From: an uncultured Pelagibacteraceae bacterium
GTDB taxonomy: Bacteria; Pseudomonadota; Alphaproteobacteria; Pelagibacterales; Pelagibacteraceae
Assembly (NCBI GenBank): GCA_902624465.1
Contig: CACNXP010000004.1
Location: 1-59,658 of the forward strand
Reading direction: 5' to 3'
DNA: 59,658 bases
Both the position numbers and the translations under genes were made by a program. The notes under the pieces were generated by a model. The model was not told where the DNA came from. It did no database searches and was given only the letters and a program-made list of their open reading frames with translations. Below, one piece after another: positions 25,633 to 34,324 of the stretch. Positions within the stretch are counted from its first letter, which is position 1. The number at the start of each line of letters is the position of its first letter.

Positions 25633-27131
25633 TTGAAGGAATATTAATTGGTTTAACTACAGCGTTATCATTTAAAAACATCTTTATGGTTATGATTGGC
25701 TGTTTCTTTGGAACAATCATTGGAATGCTACCTGGTTTAGGACCAATGACAGCCATAGCTCTAATGATACCAATTACTTATGGCTTTGATCCTGCAACTG
25801 GATTAATTTTAATGGCTGGAGTTTATTATGGAGCAGTATTTGGTGGTTCAACTTCCTCAATTTTATTAAATGCTCCTGGAGTTCCAGGAACAGTTGCAAC
25901 CTCTTTTGATGGATACCCGATGGCACAACAAGGAAAAGCTGGTAAAGCACTAGCGATAGCTGCTTGGAGTTCTTTTGCTGGTGGAACTTTGTCAGCAATC
26001 TATTTATTGTTTATGGCTCCAAGTTTATCAAAAGTAAGTTTATCATTTAGATCTCCAGATTATTTTGCATTAATGATTTTAGGTTTAACAGCAATTGCAG
26101 CTTTTTCTTCAAAAGGTCAATTCTTAAAAGCAATGATGATGGTTGTGCTTGGTTTAATGTTAGCATCTGTTGGTCAAGATTCACTTTCAGATATCACCAG
26201 ATTTACTTTCGATAATATGAATTTAACAGATGGTATAAGTTTCGTCCTAGTGGTTATGTCAACATTTGCTATGAGTGAGGCATTAACAATTATATTAAAG
26301 AGAAATGATCCAACAGCAGCAGCAAAGCAAGTCTCTTTAACCGAGCTTGGATCAATAAAAATTAACAAAGAGGAACGGGGTAAAATGTATAGAACAATTC
26401 CAAGATCCTCAGTTATTGGTTTCTTGATTGGAGTATTGCCTGGTGCTGGTGCAACTATTGCATCATTTTTAGCTTATGGAATGGAAAGAAATTTAGTTAA
26501 GGATGAAGAAAAAGAAAAGTTTGGAAAAGGAAGTGTAAATGGATTATCTGCACCTGAAACAGCAAATAATGCAGCATGTTCAGGTTCTTTTGTGCCAATG
26601 TTAACTTTAGGTATACCTGGTAGTGGAACAACAGCCGTGATGCTAGGAGCACTTTTGGGCTTTGGTATTCAGCCAGGTCCAAGACTTTACATGACCAATC
26701 CTGAAATTTTTTGGTCAGTGATAATGTCGATGTATATTGGAATGGTTATCTTGTTGATCTTAAACTTACCATTAATTCCTTACATCGCCAGGATACTAGC
26801 AGTTCCAAAAAATTATTTAATTCCATTGATATTATTTTTTTCAATTACAGGAATTTATGTAATGTCATTTAATAATTTTGATATTTATTTAATGATTGGT
26901 ATAGCAGTTGTTGCAACATTTTTACGACTTTATGATTTTCCCATGCCGCCTTTAATACTAGCTTTTGTTCTTGGTGGATTGATGGAGGAGAATCTAAGAA
27001 GATCATTACTTCTAAGTAATGGATCTTGGGAGTTTTTATGGGACAGAACACTTACAGTTTGTATACTGATTACAACAATTTTAATTGTTTTTTGGCATAT
27101 CTATAAAACTTTTACAAAAAATAAATATTAA
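25629..27131 (+). CDS. tctA: Tripartite tricarboxylate transporter large membrane subunit (TctA)
   Basis: 500 residues with about 12 membrane helices. GMLPGLGPMTAIALMIPITYG and GVLPGAGATIASFLAYGMER are the two inverted-repeat signatures, and LTLGIPGSGTTAVMLGALLGFG is the central family motif. It forms the Na+- or H+-coupled channel with TctB. It converges with the GT4 gene, with a four-base overlap. Confidence 0.95.
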   Translation: MIEGILIGLTTALSFKNIFMVMIGCFFGTIIGMLPGLGPMTAIALMIPITYGFDPATGLILMAGVYYGAVFGGSTSSILLNAPGVPGTVATSFDGYPMAQQGKAGKALAIAAWSSFAGGTLSAIYLLFMAPSLSKVSLSFRSPDYFALMILGLTAIAAFSSKGQFLKAMMMVVLGLMLASVGQDSLSDITRFTFDNMNLTDGISFVLVVMSTFAMSEALTIILKRNDPTAAAKQVSLTELGSIKINKEERGKMYRTIPRSSVIGFLIGVLPGAGATIASFLAYGMERNLVKDEEKEKFGKGSVNGLSAPETANNAACSGSFVPMLTLGIPGSGTTAVMLGALLGFGIQPGPRLYMTNPEIFWSVIMSMYIGMVILLILNLPLIPYIARILAVPKNYLIPLILFFSITGIYVMSFNNFDIYLMIGIAVVATFLRLYDFPMPPLILAFVLGGLMEENLRRSLLLSNGSWEFLWDRTLTVCILITTILIVFWHIYKTFTKNKY

Positions 27132-28210
27132 ATTAAAATTTTTTTATATTGTTCAATAGCATTGGACCAGTCGTATTTAGATGATAATTCTTTTGCATTT
27201 TTACCAAAATGTAAATATTTTTTATTTTCAATCATTGAATTTAATGATGAATAAATTTCATCCAGATTGTTTCCATCGCATATTAAGCCAGTTTTATCAT
27301 GTTGAATTGCATCTGCAGCACCACCATCGGCTCCACCTAAAGAAGGAACTCCGTATTGGGCGGCTTCTATATAAGCTATCCCAAAACCCTCAACTGAACT
27401 TTTATGCTTTATAGATGGCATCACAAATATATTTGATTTTGCCACTAAAGCGTTTTTAAGATCATCCGTTATTTCTTTAAAAAACATTACTTGTCCACTT
27501 AAGTCGAGTTCTTTGACTAAATCTTTTAAATTTTGCTCTTCATCTCCATAGCCAACACAAATGTAAATAATATTTGGATAAATTTGTTTTAAGTTTCTTA
27601 CAGCCATTAACACTTTTTCATGATTTTTTCTTTTATCAAATCTCGAAACTGTAATTAAACGTGGTGATTTTGTTTTAAGTAAGCTTTCAACTTTATTTAA
27701 TGATGTCTTATTTAATTCTTGAGCTGGGTTAATTCCAGGATTTATTACAATAACTTTTTCTTGTTCTGCACCATTTTCAACTGCTAAGTTTTTTGTAAAT
27801 TCAGAATTTGCTATTATTTTTTCTACACTATTTAAAACTTTATTTATTCTTTTATTTAAAGAGCTACCCTTAGGATGATTAATTTCTTTTCCATGGATTA
27901 AACAATACTTTTTTTTATCAGTCTTAATCAATTCTAAACTCTTCCAATGATCAGCTATAATGCCTTGAACTTTATTTTCTTTAACATATTCATTAATTAA
28001 TTGTGCTTTTCTTATTTTTCTTAAAAACTTAATTCCACCAACTCTTTCTATTGAGAAATTTTCATTTTTATCAAATTGGTTATGATTTTCGTAGTAATCC
28101 GCAAAAACCTTTGTCATAAAGTTTTTTGACATTTCTTTGGCTAGTCCCCACATTAAATTTTGCATACCACCCACCTCTGGTGGAAAAGATCTAGTGACAA
28201 TCAAGTACAT
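27128..28210 (-). CDS. Family 4 glycosyltransferase
   Basis: 360 residues in the GT-B fold. TRSFPPEVGGMQNLMWGLA at the N-terminus, SRFDKRKNHEKVL in the donor domain and EGFGIAYIEAAQYGVPSLGG, with the EX7E-type glutamates, are typical GT4 features. It probably builds surface polysaccharide or a glycolipid; donor and acceptor are unknown. Its start overlaps the preceding stop by one base (TAATG). Confidence 0.88.
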   Translation of the reverse strand: MYLIVTRSFPPEVGGMQNLMWGLAKEMSKNFMTKVFADYYENHNQFDKNENFSIERVGGIKFLRKIRKAQLINEYVKENKVQGIIADHWKSLELIKTDKKKYCLIHGKEINHPKGSSLNKRINKVLNSVEKIIANSEFTKNLAVENGAEQEKVIVINPGINPAQELNKTSLNKVESLLKTKSPRLITVSRFDKRKNHEKVLMAVRNLKQIYPNIIYICVGYGDEEQNLKDLVKELDLSGQVMFFKEITDDLKNALVAKSNIFVMPSIKHKSSVEGFGIAYIEAAQYGVPSLGGADGGAADAIQHDKTGLICDGNNLDEIYSSLNSMIENKKYLHFGKNAKELSSKYDWSNAIEQYKKILI

Positions 28211-28764
28211 TAATTAGTTTTCCACTTAATACTACATCCAGCACTAGGAATTTGGTTTTCAGGTCCTTTACCAGTTTCAGCAATTTGTTTCATGGCTATT
28301 AATAAATCACTATCACCATTTCTTATAGGAACTAATTTTTTTAATTCTCTTAATCTTCCTCTGTATTGAAGTTCTAAATTCTTGTTATACCCAAAGAAAT
28401 CTGGAGTACATACGGCATCATAAGTTCTTGCTATCTCTTGTGTTTCATCAACTAAATAAGGAAAAGCAAATTGATTTTTCTTGGCAAATTCAATCATATT
28501 TTCAAATGAGTCTTCAGGATAATTTTCTGCATCATTGGCACAGATTGCTACAGAACTAATTCCTAAATCTTTTAATTTTTTTGTCTCTTCAGCAATATCT
28601 TTTGTGACTGCTTTGACGTATGGACAATGATTACAAATGAACATGATTAATGTTCCATTTTCACCTTTAACATCTTCTAAAGATAAAATTTTATTATCAG
28701 TTGATTTAAGCTTAAAGTCATGGGCCTTTTGACCAAAATCACATATTGGAGTTTGTATTGGCAT
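28210..28764 (-). CDS. Thioredoxin-fold redoxin (AhpC/TSA-like, CxxC)
   Basis: 184 residues. FICNHCPYVKAV contains a CxxC pair at the peroxiredoxin/thioredoxin active-site position; AICANDAENYPEDSFENM and VCTPDFFGYNKNLELQYRGR are hallmarks of a bacterial thioredoxin-like family. No signal peptide, so it is cytoplasmic. It is likely a thiol-disulfide oxidoreductase or peroxide-reducing protein. The start lies 20 bases from the divergent gamma-carbonic-anhydrase gene. Confidence 0.8.
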   Translation of the reverse strand: MPIQTPICDFGQKAHDFKLKSTDNKILSLEDVKGENGTLIMFICNHCPYVKAVTKDIAEETKKLKDLGISSVAICANDAENYPEDSFENMIEFAKKNQFAFPYLVDETQEIARTYDAVCTPDFFGYNKNLELQYRGRLRELKKLVPIRNGDSDLLIAMKQIAETGKGPENQIPSAGCSIKWKTN

Positions 28765-28784
28765 AATGTAATAATATATAAATT

Positions 28785-29297
28785 ATGTTTTACGATTTAA
28801 AAGATAAAAAACCAAAAAACTCTGGCGAAAATTGGGTAGCACCTAATGCAGTAGTTATAGGTGATGTTACTTTAGAAAAAAATACAAGTGTTTGGTTTAA
28901 TGCTACTTTAAGAGGAGATATTGAAAATATTCATATAGGCGAGGGATCTAATGTTCAAGATGGTTGTGTACTGCACACAGATCCTGGATGTCCTTTGAAA
29001 GTCGGAAAAGATGTAACCATTGGACATTTAGTCATGCTACATGGGTGCACGATAGGGGATAATAGCTTGATAGGAATCGGTGCGGTTATACTTAACAAAG
29101 CTAAGATAGGAAAAAATTGTATAATTGGTGCTAAAGCTTTAATAACTGAGAATAAAGTAATACCAGATAATTCCTTAGTAGTTGGATCTCCAGGCAAAGT
29201 AGTAAGAGAGGTAACCGAGGAAGAAAAAAAAGCTGTTTGGGAAAACACCAAGCATTATCAGGATAATTGGAAAAAATATTCTAAATCAATTTTTTAA
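28785..29297 (+). CDS. Gamma-carbonic anhydrase-like hexapeptide-repeat protein
   Basis: 170 residues of left-handed beta-helix repeats. VAPNAVVIGDVTLEKNTSVW, LRGDIENIHIGEGSNVQDG, and three His in VLHTD, GHLVMLHGC positions match the metal site of the gamma-CA/YrdA/PaaY group. Enzyme activity in this subgroup varies between members. Genomic neighbours (redoxin, ABM protein) do not point to one pathway. Confidence 0.87.
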   Translation: MFYDLKDKKPKNSGENWVAPNAVVIGDVTLEKNTSVWFNATLRGDIENIHIGEGSNVQDGCVLHTDPGCPLKVGKDVTIGHLVMLHGCTIGDNSLIGIGAVILNKAKIGKNCIIGAKALITENKVIPDNSLVVGSPGKVVREVTEEEKKAVWENTKHYQDNWKKYSKSIF

Positions 29298-29315
29298 ATC
29301 TTAAGTAATTTATTT

Positions 29316-29618
29316 TTACAAAACCTTTTCAAAGCCTTCAAAATTTGGTGCACCTAAATATAAATCTTTATGTTTTCCAGCATCTTTGTGAGCAAGTCTA
29401 AATGCTTCTGATTTTGTCCAATTCCAAAAATCTTCTTTTGAATTCCATATGCTATGTGATGCATATAAGGTATGATCATCTTTTTCCTCACCTTTAACTA
29501 AATTAAAATTTTTAAAACCTGGCACTTCTTCTAAGTGAGTTTCTCTGTTTTTCCAAACATTTTCAAACTCTATTTCTTTACCTTTTACGATCTTAAATCT
29601 ATTCATTGCAATAAACAT
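29316..29618 (-). CDS. ABM-domain (HmoA/IsdG-like) monooxygenase family protein
   Basis: 100 residues, one ferredoxin-like ABM domain. MFIAMNRFKIVKGKEIEFENVWKNR and VPGFKNFNLVKGEE match the small heme-degrading or quinone-oxidising monooxygenase group; the YASHSIWNSKEDFWNWTKSEAF part is typical. A perfect AGGAGG ribosome site lies at 29622-29627, only three bases from the ATG and overlapping the stop of a tiny upstream ORF. Confidence 0.78.
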   Translation of the reverse strand: MFIAMNRFKIVKGKEIEFENVWKNRETHLEEVPGFKNFNLVKGEEKDDHTLYASHSIWNSKEDFWNWTKSEAFRLAHKDAGKHKDLYLGAPNFEGFEKVL

Positions 29619-29625
29619 ATTCCTC

Positions 29626-29742
29626 CTAAATTTTGCCTATACCAAAAAAAGCACCCGCAATTATTATTAACCAAATTATTCCTTTTATTAAAAAAAAAGA
29701 AAAACCACCTACTAACAAATACTTTTTAATTTTTTTTTTCAC
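29626..29742 (-). CDS. Possible 38-residue membrane microprotein
   Basis: A GTG-started frame of 38 residues, too short for usual ORF cut-offs: a Lys-rich start (KKKIKKY), then one membrane helix with two Gly pairs (VGGFSFFLIKGIIWLIII) and the end GAFFGIGKI. Its stop overlaps the ribosome site of the downstream monooxygenase gene, suggesting coupling. No good ribosome site is seen for the GTG. The regular hydrophobic pattern favours a real gene, but chance in AT-rich DNA is possible. Confidence 0.42.
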   Translation of the reverse strand: MKKKIKKYLLVGGFSFFLIKGIIWLIIIAGAFFGIGKI

Positions 29743-29817
29743 AAATTAAAATCTACCAATTAAAAAACATGTATCGATGCGATATTTAGACTTATATTAG
29801 ATATTCAATAACTTGGT

Positions 29818-30417
29818 TTATGGAACTAGCCAAGCATTTTCGCTATTTTCAAAATCAAATTTTGCTCTTCTATGTCCTTTTGCAGCAAGATAAAGCCATT
29901 CAACAGATTTTATTTTACATTTCATTACTGTAAAGTTCTTGTAACCTTCTTCACTTTGTTCCATAGAATAATCAAAATCTTCTAATTTAGATATCATTCC
30001 AGATGTTGGTTTATCTGAGGTAGTTCCTGGAGGGCTATCAGTTAAATAGCATCTTCTGCTTATATGCTGAGTTTTTTTCCAAGAAGCTTCTGTTGTAGAA
30101 TTTTGATTATTTATTTCACACTCAACTTTTACTCTTAATTGTATCTTTTCTTCTTTATCGTAAAAAACTAGAGAAGCTTTTTTATTTTTCTTAAGAATTT
30201 CTACTTTTGGTGATCTTAAATCAGTATGAAATTGTAATAGATTGTTTGCTCTATCTGATTTTCTAAGAACAACAATCCTTCCATCTACCTCATCTTGATG
30301 GGCACAAATAAAGACAGGAATTCTAAAAGGAGAAGCTCTATTAGTTACAGCATCATCGAGCATAGACCAGTACTTATTTTGAATTTCCTCAAAATTTTCA
30401 TAGTATGCCGGTTGCAT
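29818..30417 (-). CDS. Pyridoxamine 5'-phosphate oxidase-like FMN-binding protein
   Basis: 199 residues with a split-barrel flavin fold. RIVVLRKSDRANNLLQFHTDLRSPKVEILKKN matches the FMN-binding region of PNPOx-like proteins, and SVEWLYL-AKGHRRAKF resembles the C-terminal dimerisation segment. True PdxH keeps a more conserved WLxP and R-x-H end, so general FMN-dependent oxidoreductase is the safer call. It is followed by three bases and preceded on the same strand by the hydroxyacid dehydrogenase. Confidence 0.82.
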   Translation of the reverse strand: MQPAYYENFEEIQNKYWSMLDDAVTNRASPFRIPVFICAHQDEVDGRIVVLRKSDRANNLLQFHTDLRSPKVEILKKNKKASLVFYDKEEKIQLRVKVECEINNQNSTTEASWKKTQHISRRCYLTDSPPGTTSDKPTSGMISKLEDFDYSMEQSEEGYKNFTVMKCKIKSVEWLYLAAKGHRRAKFDFENSENAWLVP

Positions 30418-30420
30418 ACA

Positions 30421-31290
30421 TTACTTTCTGAATCTTTTAATTAAGCTTGAAGTGTCCCAACGATTACCCCCTAAGCCTTGAACTTCTCCATAAAACTTAT
30501 CTACAAGTTCTGTTACAGGTAATAATGAACCATTATTTTTAGCCTCATCCATTGCAATCTTTAAATCTTTTCTCATCCAATCAACTGCAAAACCAAAATC
30601 AAACTTATCATCAATCATTGTTTTATATCTGTTTTCCATTTGCCAAGATTGTGCAGCACCTTTTGAAATTACCTCAATAACATCCTCCATGTTTAAACCG
30701 GCTCGCATTCCAAAATTTATACCTTCTGATAATCCTTGAACTAATCCAGCTATACAAATCTGGTTCACCATCTTAGCTAATTGTCCAGAACCAGCGTTAC
30801 CAAGTAACTTCATTTTTTTACTGTAACAATCAATTTTATCTTTTGCTTTATCAAAGTCATCTTGATCGCCACCGATCATAACTGTGAGTGCACCATTTTC
30901 TGCTCCAGCTTGTCCACCAGATACAGGAGCATCTAATGCGCCAAATCCATTTTTCTTTGCGTAATCATAAATCTCTCTAGCAATTGTTGCTGAGGCTGTA
31001 GTGTTATCAATATAGACTGCACCATTTTTAATTGTTTTGAAAGCTCCCTTATCACCAAAAGTTACCTCTCTTAAGTCATTATCATTTCCAACACAGGTAA
31101 AAATATATTCTGCATCTTTAGCTGCATCTGCAGGAGTTTCAGCCATTTTACCTTTGTATTCTCCAATCCATTTTTCTGCTTTAGATTTTGTACGATTAAA
31201 AACAGTTACATTGTGACCGCCTTTTGATATATATCCTGCCATTGGATAGCCCATTACACCAAGACCTATGAAAGCAACATTACAGCTCAT
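30421..31290 (-). CDS. 3-hydroxyisobutyrate dehydrogenase-family beta-hydroxyacid dehydrogenase
   Basis: 289 residues. FIGLGVMGYPMAGYISKGG (about 7-25) is the NAD(P) motif plus family signature; DAPVSGGQAGAENGALTVMIGG is the substrate-binding block and GSGQLAKMVNQICIAG carries the catalytic Lys. It oxidises or reduces 3-hydroxy acids such as 3-hydroxyisobutyrate or tartronate semialdehyde; the exact substrate is open. Its start is only eight bases from the divergent MFS gene. Confidence 0.88.
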   Translation of the reverse strand: MSCNVAFIGLGVMGYPMAGYISKGGHNVTVFNRTKSKAEKWIGEYKGKMAETPADAAKDAEYIFTCVGNDNDLREVTFGDKGAFKTIKNGAVYIDNTTASATIAREIYDYAKKNGFGALDAPVSGGQAGAENGALTVMIGGDQDDFDKAKDKIDCYSKKMKLLGNAGSGQLAKMVNQICIAGLVQGLSEGINFGMRAGLNMEDVIEVISKGAAQSWQMENRYKTMIDDKFDFGFAVDWMRKDLKIAMDEAKNNGSLLPVTELVDKFYGEVQGLGGNRWDTSSLIKRFRK

Positions 31291-31298
31291 AATTTTTT

Positions 31299-32507
31299 AT
31301 GTTTAAAAGTTTAAGTTTAAAAGTAATTATATTTGGATTTATTTTTACATTTTTTTCTAGTTTTGGACAGAGTTTTTTTTTAGGGTTGTTCAATTCAAGT
31401 ATTAGAGAAACACTTTCTATTTCTCATGGACAATTTGGCTCAATCTATGCTTCTGCTACATTGTTAAGCAGCTTTCTTTTAATTTGGGTAGGTAAAAAAA
31501 TTGATGACATAAACATTTTTAGATTTGCTTTATATGTAACTCTTTTGTTGGCTTTTTCTTGTTTTTTCTTTTCAAAAATTTCATCAATAGTTTTTTTATT
31601 CATTGCTGTTTTTTTAATGAGGTTTTCTGGTCAAGGATTAATGTCTCATACAGCAACTACAACGATTTCAAGGTTTTTTACTAAATCTAGGGGTAAAGCT
31701 TTAAGTATCTGTTGGTTTGGATTATCAACTGCAGAATTTATTTTACCAGTTTTAATAGTCTATTTACTTACTTTAACTGCGTGGCAAAACATTTGGTTAT
31801 CTATTTCTGTATTAATACTATTTTTTTTACCACTTATTTCTTATGCTTTAATCAAAAATTTGAACTTTGATTCAAGAGAAGAAGTAAATGATCAAAATCT
31901 TGTTGAAAAAGAAATTAAAAATTGGACAAGAGTTGAGGTTTTAAAAGATTTTAGATTTTACATAGTTTGTTTGAATATGTTAGCAATGCCTTGGATTGCT
32001 ACAGGTGTATTTGTTTATCAATCATACATAACAGAGTCAAAAGAGTGGGGTGAATTTGTCATAGCACAATCATTTATGGCTTATTCTGTCTTATCAGTCA
32101 TTACTTTATTAGGTTCTGGTTTCTTAATTGATAAATTTACTAGCAGAAAATTATTGATCTTTATGAATATACCTTTGTTAATTTCAATGTTGGTTTTGTT
32201 TTATTTAGACATTTCTATTTCTGCTTTTATATTTCTAGGTTTAATTGGAATTTCAAATGGGCTTGCCAATGTCCTGGGGTCCTCGACTTGGGCTGAGATT
32301 TATGGTGTAAAATATATTGGATCAATTAAAGCATTAACAACAGCATTAATGGTATTTTCTACTGCTTTTGGCACTGCTTTATTTGGATTGTTAATTGACA
32401 AAGGCTTTACTATTGAACAAATAGCAGTGATTTCATTTATATATATTTTCTTGTCTTTAATTGCTCTGTTCTTGGTTAGAAATAGGTTAAATCCTGAATA
32501 TATTTAA
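31299..32507 (+). CDS. Major facilitator superfamily transporter
   Basis: 402 residues with about 12 membrane helices and a central loop near 185-210. FSGQGLMSHTATTTISRFF and GKALSICWFGLSTAEFILP resemble the MFS motif A/C region of the monocarboxylate/oxalate-like group. The substrate is unknown. The paired hydroxyacid dehydrogenase on the other strand suggests an organic acid, which is inference only. No ribosome site is possible in the eight-base gap except within the neighbouring coding region. Confidence 0.85.
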   Translation: MFKSLSLKVIIFGFIFTFFSSFGQSFFLGLFNSSIRETLSISHGQFGSIYASATLLSSFLLIWVGKKIDDINIFRFALYVTLLLAFSCFFFSKISSIVFLFIAVFLMRFSGQGLMSHTATTTISRFFTKSRGKALSICWFGLSTAEFILPVLIVYLLTLTAWQNIWLSISVLILFFLPLISYALIKNLNFDSREEVNDQNLVEKEIKNWTRVEVLKDFRFYIVCLNMLAMPWIATGVFVYQSYITESKEWGEFVIAQSFMAYSVLSVITLLGSGFLIDKFTSRKLLIFMNIPLLISMLVLFYLDISISAFIFLGLIGISNGLANVLGSSTWAEIYGVKYIGSIKALTTALMVFSTAFGTALFGLLIDKGFTIEQIAVISFIYIFLSLIALFLVRNRLNPEYI

Positions 32508-32549
32508 AAAATCCTTGCTTTTTTTAATAACAGCTTATAGATAACCGGC

Positions 32550-33077
32550 ATGGCAAGAGTAACAGTCGAAGATTGTATTGATAAAGTAGATAGTCCATAT
32601 GAATTAGTTTTGGTTGCAAAAGAAAGAGCAACTCAACTCAATACTGGAATAGAGCCAACTTTAGATCGTGATAACGATAAAAACACTGTTATTGCATTAA
32701 GAGAAATAGCTGAAGAAAATATTAAAGTAGATGATTTAACTGAAAGTGCTGTCTACAAACTTAGAAAACATGTAGAACAAGTCGACGATGGTGCTGAGGC
32801 TGATGAGGATGTTGGAGATGATTTTGAAAGTTTATATAAAGGAGAAATTTCAAAAAGTGGAACACCTATTCTCCCATCTAAAAGAGCAAGAAAAGCACCT
32901 GAAAAAATTCAAGTTTCTAAAGATGATTTAGCGGAATTGTCTGAAACTACTCAACCAGATGTGCCAGATGCTCCTGTATCTGAAGACCCCGAGTCAGAAC
33001 AGGGAGATGTTTCTTTGGATCAAGTCTCTGAAAGTGAAGATCAAGCAGCAGATGATACTGATACTTCAAATTCTTAA
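32550..33077 (+). CDS. rpoZ: DNA-directed RNA polymerase omega subunit with long acidic tail
   Basis: 175 residues. The first 70 or so are omega: [46 protein letters not shown]. Alphaproteobacterial omega is longer than that of E. coli, but here the tail (about 75-175) is long, low-complexity and very acidic ([39 protein letters not shown]), with one basic patch ([12 protein letters not shown]). Omega helps assemble the beta' subunit. A possible promoter (TTGCTT 32515-32520, 17 bases, TAGATA 32538-32543) would place the transcript start at or next to the ATG. Confidence 0.9.
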   Translation: MARVTVEDCIDKVDSPYELVLVAKERATQLNTGIEPTLDRDNDKNTVIALREIAEENIKVDDLTESAVYKLRKHVEQVDDGAEADEDVGDDFESLYKGEISKSGTPILPSKRARKAPEKIQVSKDDLAELSETTQPDVPDAPVSEDPESEQGDVSLDQVSESEDQAADDTDTSNS

Positions 33078-33083
33078 AGTTTA

Positions 33084-34229
33084 TTAATTACAAAATTCCT
33101 TTATTATTTTTTGTCGGTGTTCATCTAGGTCAGGTATGTCACCTCTCGTTTTTTCATCTATATAAGAAGACATTTTAATTGGATTTCCAGCTAATTTAAA
33201 ATCACCAACAACCTTATGAAATGCTTTAACAATCATATTTCTTGACTCTACTTGAGGGTTCTCAACCGCTTCCTTAATATTTAATATTGGTCCACATGGA
33301 ATTTTATCTTTTTCCATTTCATTAACCCATTCGCTTGTTTTTTTAGAAGACAGTTTGTCTTCTAAAATTTTTTTAAGTTCATCCATATTTTTTGCTCTAG
33401 ATGAGTTGTCTGAAAATTTTGGATCTTTACATACCTCTGGAATTTTAAGAAGGTTACAAAGTTTTTCAAAAAGTTTATCATTTCCAGCAGCAATTATAAT
33501 GTAGCTATCTTGAGTTTTAAAAGCTTCAAATGGAGCAATCGATGGATGTCTTGATCCCATCGGTTTTGGTATTTCATTATTTGAGAGATATCTAGCTATA
33601 GCGTTTTCTAAAATAGCAATCTGACAATCAAGCATCGAAACATCTATGAACATTCCTTTTCCAGTTTTTTGTCTATCATATAAGGCAGCATTAATTCCGA
33701 TTGCAGTAAAAAGCCCAGCTGTGATGTCCCCAATTGATGTTCCAACTCTTGTTGGTTCGGAATTAGGTTGGCCAGTAACACTCATTAAACCACCCATGCC
33801 CTGAACTACCATGTCATAAGCTGGTAATTCTTTTAGAGGACCTGTTTGACCAAACCCTGAGGCAGAAGCATAAATAAGTTTAGGATATTTTTTATTAACA
33901 TCTTTCCATCCATATCCCCATTTTTCTAAAGTTCCTGGTTTGAAATTTTCAACTAAAATATCTGCTTTAGATAAGATTTTTTCAAATATCTTTTTGTCAT
34001 CATTATTTTTTAAATTTAGTGCAATACTTTCTTTACCTCTATTTAAAGACATAAAATAAGCTGAGTAATCTTTAATAAATGGTCCAAATTTTCTTGAGTC
34101 ATCTCCTATTTCAGGTGCTTCGACTTTAATTACTCTTGCACCTAAATCTGATAATATCATGGTGCAGTAAGGACCCACTAATACCCTTGTTAAATCAATT
34201 ACTAGTAGATTTTTTAAAGGTCCATCCAT
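33084..34229 (-). CDS. Class III CoA-transferase (CaiB/BaiF family)
   Basis: 381 residues. VIDLTRVLVGPYCTMILSDLGARVIKVE at the N-terminus, LNRGKESIALNLK, and GTSIGDITAGLFTAIGI with the acyl-carrying Asp are family features. It moves CoA between organic acids. The divergent TRAP transporter operon may import the acid it activates; that link is inferred from adjacency only. The acceptor could be oxalate-, carnitine-, mesaconate- or succinate-like. Confidence 0.92.
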   Translation of the reverse strand: MDGPLKNLLVIDLTRVLVGPYCTMILSDLGARVIKVEAPEIGDDSRKFGPFIKDYSAYFMSLNRGKESIALNLKNNDDKKIFEKILSKADILVENFKPGTLEKWGYGWKDVNKKYPKLIYASASGFGQTGPLKELPAYDMVVQGMGGLMSVTGQPNSEPTRVGTSIGDITAGLFTAIGINAALYDRQKTGKGMFIDVSMLDCQIAILENAIARYLSNNEIPKPMGSRHPSIAPFEAFKTQDSYIIIAAGNDKLFEKLCNLLKIPEVCKDPKFSDNSSRAKNMDELKKILEDKLSSKKTSEWVNEMEKDKIPCGPILNIKEAVENPQVESRNMIVKAFHKVVGDFKLAGNPIKMSSYIDEKTRGDIPDLDEHRQKIIKEFCN

Positions 34230-34261
34230 ATTTTTTTTAACTAACTTGAGTTTTTGTCGAC

Positions 34262-34290
34262 TTGACTCTTATTAATAAGTTCACTTTAAT
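34262..34290 (+). promoter_or_regulatory. Predicted sigma-70 promoter of dctP
   Basis: TTGACT (34262-34267), a 17-base spacer and TTTAAT (34285-34290). The expected transcript start near 34297 gives a 28-base leader with an AGAGGG ribosome site. It matches the tctC promoter in both hexamers, spacing and leader length. Confidence 0.55.
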
Positions 34291-34324
34291 TGAATTATAA
34301 AAAATAACAATAGAGGGAAAAATA

